Source of the DNA: CAWINH01 sp963837425 | GTDB lineage: Bacteria; Chloroflexota; Limnocylindria; QHBO01 | DNA: 50,700 bases | NCBI GenBank assembly: GCA_963837425.1 | Contig: CAWINH010000014.1 | Location: forward strand, 1-50,700 | Direction: 5' to 3' | Shown: in pieces, positions 49,024 through 50,700 of the stretch | Layout of the letters: the number at the start of each line of letters is the position of its first letter | Numbering within the stretch: the first letter of the stretch is position 1 | The notes under the pieces: model-generated | Databases searched by the model: none | The model's input: the letters and a program-made list of their open reading frames with translations, nothing else | Told to the model about the DNA's origin: nothing | Made by a program: the position numbers and the translations under genes

Positions 49024-50349
49024 TCAGGACGGGAGCAGCCGACCCCGGACCCAGGCACCGCGCACCATCTCCGGATGGACGCGGAAGATCAGGCGGCTCA
49101 TCAGCTCCTCGGGCTCCACGAGCTCGGGGGCTCCCGCCAGTGGCGCGGTCCGGGCGGGATCCACGATGATCAGGTCCGCCTCCTTACCGACCTCGAGCGA
49201 GCCGATGCGGTCCCCCATCCCGAGCGCGCGCGCGCCGTCTAGGGTGCCCATCCGCAGCCAGTCCAGGGGACCCAGCGTCGGATGATCACCGGCCGTTCCC
49301 GACAGGAGCAGGACCCGTTGCGTGACGGCCGCCGCCCGCATGACGCCGAAGATCGATGTCTCGGGACCGGCCGCCAGATCCGAGCCGAGCCCCATCCGGA
49401 TCCCCGCGGCCAGGTAGCGCGCCGCCGGCATCATGCCGCTCGACAGGAACAGGTTCGACGCGGGGCAGTGGGCGACCGGTGCCCCACGCTCCGCAAGCCG
49501 CGTGATCTCGTCGGGCGACAGGTGGATCGCGTGTGCCAGGATCGCTCGCTCCGACAGACCGCCGGCGCGATCGTAGACGTCGAGATAGTCGTCCGCGTCG
49601 GGGAAGAGGCGGGCCACCTCCCTGCACTCACCGACGTCCTCCGAAAGGTGCGTCTGCCAGTACGCGCCGTAGTGCTCCGCCATCCGTGCCGACTCGGTCA
49701 GCATCTCCCTGCTGCAGCTCACCGCAAAGCGCGGGGTGAACGCATAGCTGAGCCGCCCGGCATCGCGGCCGTGCCAGCGCTCGCACAGCTCGGCCGACTG
49801 CCGCAGGCTCGTCTCGAGGATCACCGTCGGCGCGATCTCCGAGTCGTACGTGCGGCGGTCCATCATCACCTTGCCAATCACCGCACGGATGCCGTGCGCT
49901 TCGGCCGCGGCGAAGCAGGCGTCGGTGCTGTCGGGCCAGAGCGCCGCGTAGGCGACGATCGTGGTCGTGCCGGCCGCCGCGAGAGCGCGGAGCGCGAGCG
50001 GTGCCGCCACCTCTGCCGCGGCGCGGTCGTAGCCGCGCTCAATCGGAAAGATGTATCGGTCCAGCCAGGTGAGCAGGTCGAGCCCGGCGCCGAGCCCGGC
50101 GTTCGGGATCTGGGGCAGGTGGAGGTGGAGGTCGACCATGCCCGGCATCACGACCAGCGGCCGCAGGTCCACGACCGACGGTGCGGCAGCGTCATCGGTC
50201 CAGGGCTCGACGCGCGTGATCCGGCCGTCTCCGTCGACCTCAATGCGTGCATCCGGTTCGTGGTGGGTCCCGCCGGAGTCGAGCGGCGTCAGCAGGCGCG
50301 CACGCAAGGCGAACGGCGGCCGGGAAGGCAGTGTGGCTGCAGACCTCAC
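49024..50349 (-). CDS. guaD: Guanine deaminase-like amidohydrolase
   Basis: 441 codons from a GTG. Metal motif MPGMVDLHLHLPQIPNAG near 68-85 (HxH), LLTWLDRYIFPIERGY near 92-107, TPRFAVSCS near 205, TTIVAYAALWPDST near 138, QTHLSEDVGECRE near 233 with its His and Glu, HAIHLSPDEITRLAERG near 276 with the next ligand, and GLGSDLAAGP near 320 with the metal Asp. The LLxWLDRYxFPxE and HLSE motifs are those of guanine deaminase, which makes xanthine and ammonia. TAGCAT is six bases before the GTG (leaderless). Confidence 0.9.
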   Translation of the reverse strand: MRSAATLPSRPPFALRARLLTPLDSGGTHHEPDARIEVDGDGRITRVEPWTDDAAAPSVVDLRPLVVMPGMVDLHLHLPQIPNAGLGAGLDLLTWLDRYIFPIERGYDRAAAEVAAPLALRALAAAGTTTIVAYAALWPDSTDACFAAAEAHGIRAVIGKVMMDRRTYDSEIAPTVILETSLRQSAELCERWHGRDAGRLSYAFTPRFAVSCSREMLTESARMAEHYGAYWQTHLSEDVGECREVARLFPDADDYLDVYDRAGGLSERAILAHAIHLSPDEITRLAERGAPVAHCPASNLFLSSGMMPAARYLAAGIRMGLGSDLAAGPETSIFGVMRAAAVTQRVLLLSGTAGDHPTLGPLDWLRMGTLDGARALGMGDRIGSLEVGKEADLIIVDPARTAPLAGAPELVEPEELMSRLIFRVHPEMVRGAWVRGRLLPS

Positions 50350-50355
50350 GAGCCG

Positions 50356-50361
50356 ATGCTA
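50356..50361 (-). promoter_or_regulatory. -10 element TAGCAT, leaderless start of guaD
   Basis: TAGCAT is exactly six bases before the guaD GTG at 50349. Confidence 0.55.
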
Positions 50362-50448
50362 CGCCGCCCAGCGGCCCATTGCGGCAGGTGCCAGCTGAAC
50401 TGATCGCCCCGGATCAAGCGTCATGCGCCGCGCCTCTCAGGGGTGCGG

Positions 50449-50700
50449 CTACGCCGGGAGCGGCGTCTCCGGCCAGTGAATCGCGTCCAGCCGGCAGCGG
50501 GTGACGCACAGGCCGCACCGTGTGCACCGCTCCCCGTCCAGCGCGGCGCGGCCGTCGACGACGTGGATCGCCCCGTACACGCACGCCGTCTCGCACACGT
50601 CACAGCCGTTGCACGCCTCGGGGTGCACGACGGGCGGCTCCAGCCGGCCCTCGGGCCACGCCAGCGTGAGACTGCGCCCGCGGATCTCATCGACGCTGGT
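50449..50700 (-). CDS. Ferredoxin-like 2[4Fe-4S] protein, C-terminal fragment
   Basis: The last 83 codons of a gene whose start lies beyond the right edge. Two CxxCxxCxxxC clusters are visible: CNGCDVCETAC and CTRCGLCVTRC. Each ends in Cys followed by Val or Arg rather than the usual Pro, which is uncommon. It could be a stand-alone ferredoxin or the C-terminal Fe-S domain of a larger oxidoreductase; the N-terminal part is needed to decide. It is on the same strand as guaD, 99 bases upstream of it. Confidence 0.85.
   Translation of the reverse strand, partial: TSVDEIRGRSLTLAWPEGRLEPPVVHPEACNGCDVCETACVYGAIHVVDGRAALDGERCTRCGLCVTRCRLDAIHWPETPLPA

Overview
The window is 50.7 kb of high-GC, gene-dense bacterial chromosome with no phage, insertion sequence, CRISPR array or rRNA. 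The gene set points to Chloroflexota, possibly the Limnocylindria/Ellin6529 side, though a deep actinobacterium-like lineage is not excluded. The indicators are paired DUF881 proteins, a DUF3090 protein, DUF951, a TldD/TldE pair, an ETF linked to a membrane Fe-S oxidoreductase, a PE-LIG-POL type LigD and an IPDTG wall-sorting-like signal. This taxonomic call is inference from gene content. A strong direct signal is a promoter style: at least thirteen genes start with a TAnnnT hexamer 5-7 nt before an ATG or GTG and have no Shine-Dalgarno, which indicates widespread leaderless transcription.

Layout. 0-2.1 kb (minus): a large nucleotide cyclase with two cyclase modules and an AAA/STAND-type ATPase, whose frame changes between the modules; it runs off the left edge. 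2.2-13.2 kb: mostly single genes. They are a secreted protein, an SQR-like flavoprotein, DUF72, MsrB, a lipoprotein, a PT-repeat surface protein, a sarcosine-oxidase-like enzyme, a phosphatase/DUF3090 pair and a membrane-anchored protein. 11.9-13.6 kb: an XRE-TPR regulator divergent from a 38-codon signal-peptide/lipobox gene, the most interesting locus. 13.6-17.9 kb: LigD (frameshifted), a HAD phosphatase and ribokinase, then tRNA-Val. 18-20.2 kb: small hypothetical genes. 20.3-26.4 kb: an operon of TldD, TldE, DUF951, an MFS transporter and a YtcJ-type amidohydrolase. 26.5-30.8 kb: an oligopeptide-binding protein, a gluzincin peptidase and two DUF881 proteins. 30.9-33.8 kb: CcdA, aquaporin, tRNA-Arg, a glutaredoxin-like protein and a cupredoxin lipoprotein. 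33.8-35.8 kb: nrdR-dcd and an MBL-fold hydrolase. 35.9-44.5 kb: acyl-CoA oxidation (acyl-CoA dehydrogenase, ETF beta/alpha, Rieske-DUF2231, class III aminotransferase, Lrp regulator, ETF:menaquinone-oxidoreductase-like Fe-S protein). 44.6-47.9 kb: molybdenum cofactor genes (moeA, fused moaC-moaB) behind an S2P protease. 47.9-50.7 kb: membrane proteins, guanine deaminase and a ferredoxin cut by the right edge.

How the genes work together. The ETF, acyl-CoA dehydrogenase and Fe-S membrane protein form a plausible electron path from acyl-CoA to menaquinone. The Moco genes and guanine deaminase suggest a nearby molybdoenzyme such as xanthine dehydrogenase, not seen here. MsrB, CcdA, the glutaredoxin-like protein and the cupredoxin suit an aerobic, redox-stressed cell. 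Two frame disruptions (cyclase, LigD) could be biology or sequence errors; the raw sequence alone cannot decide.
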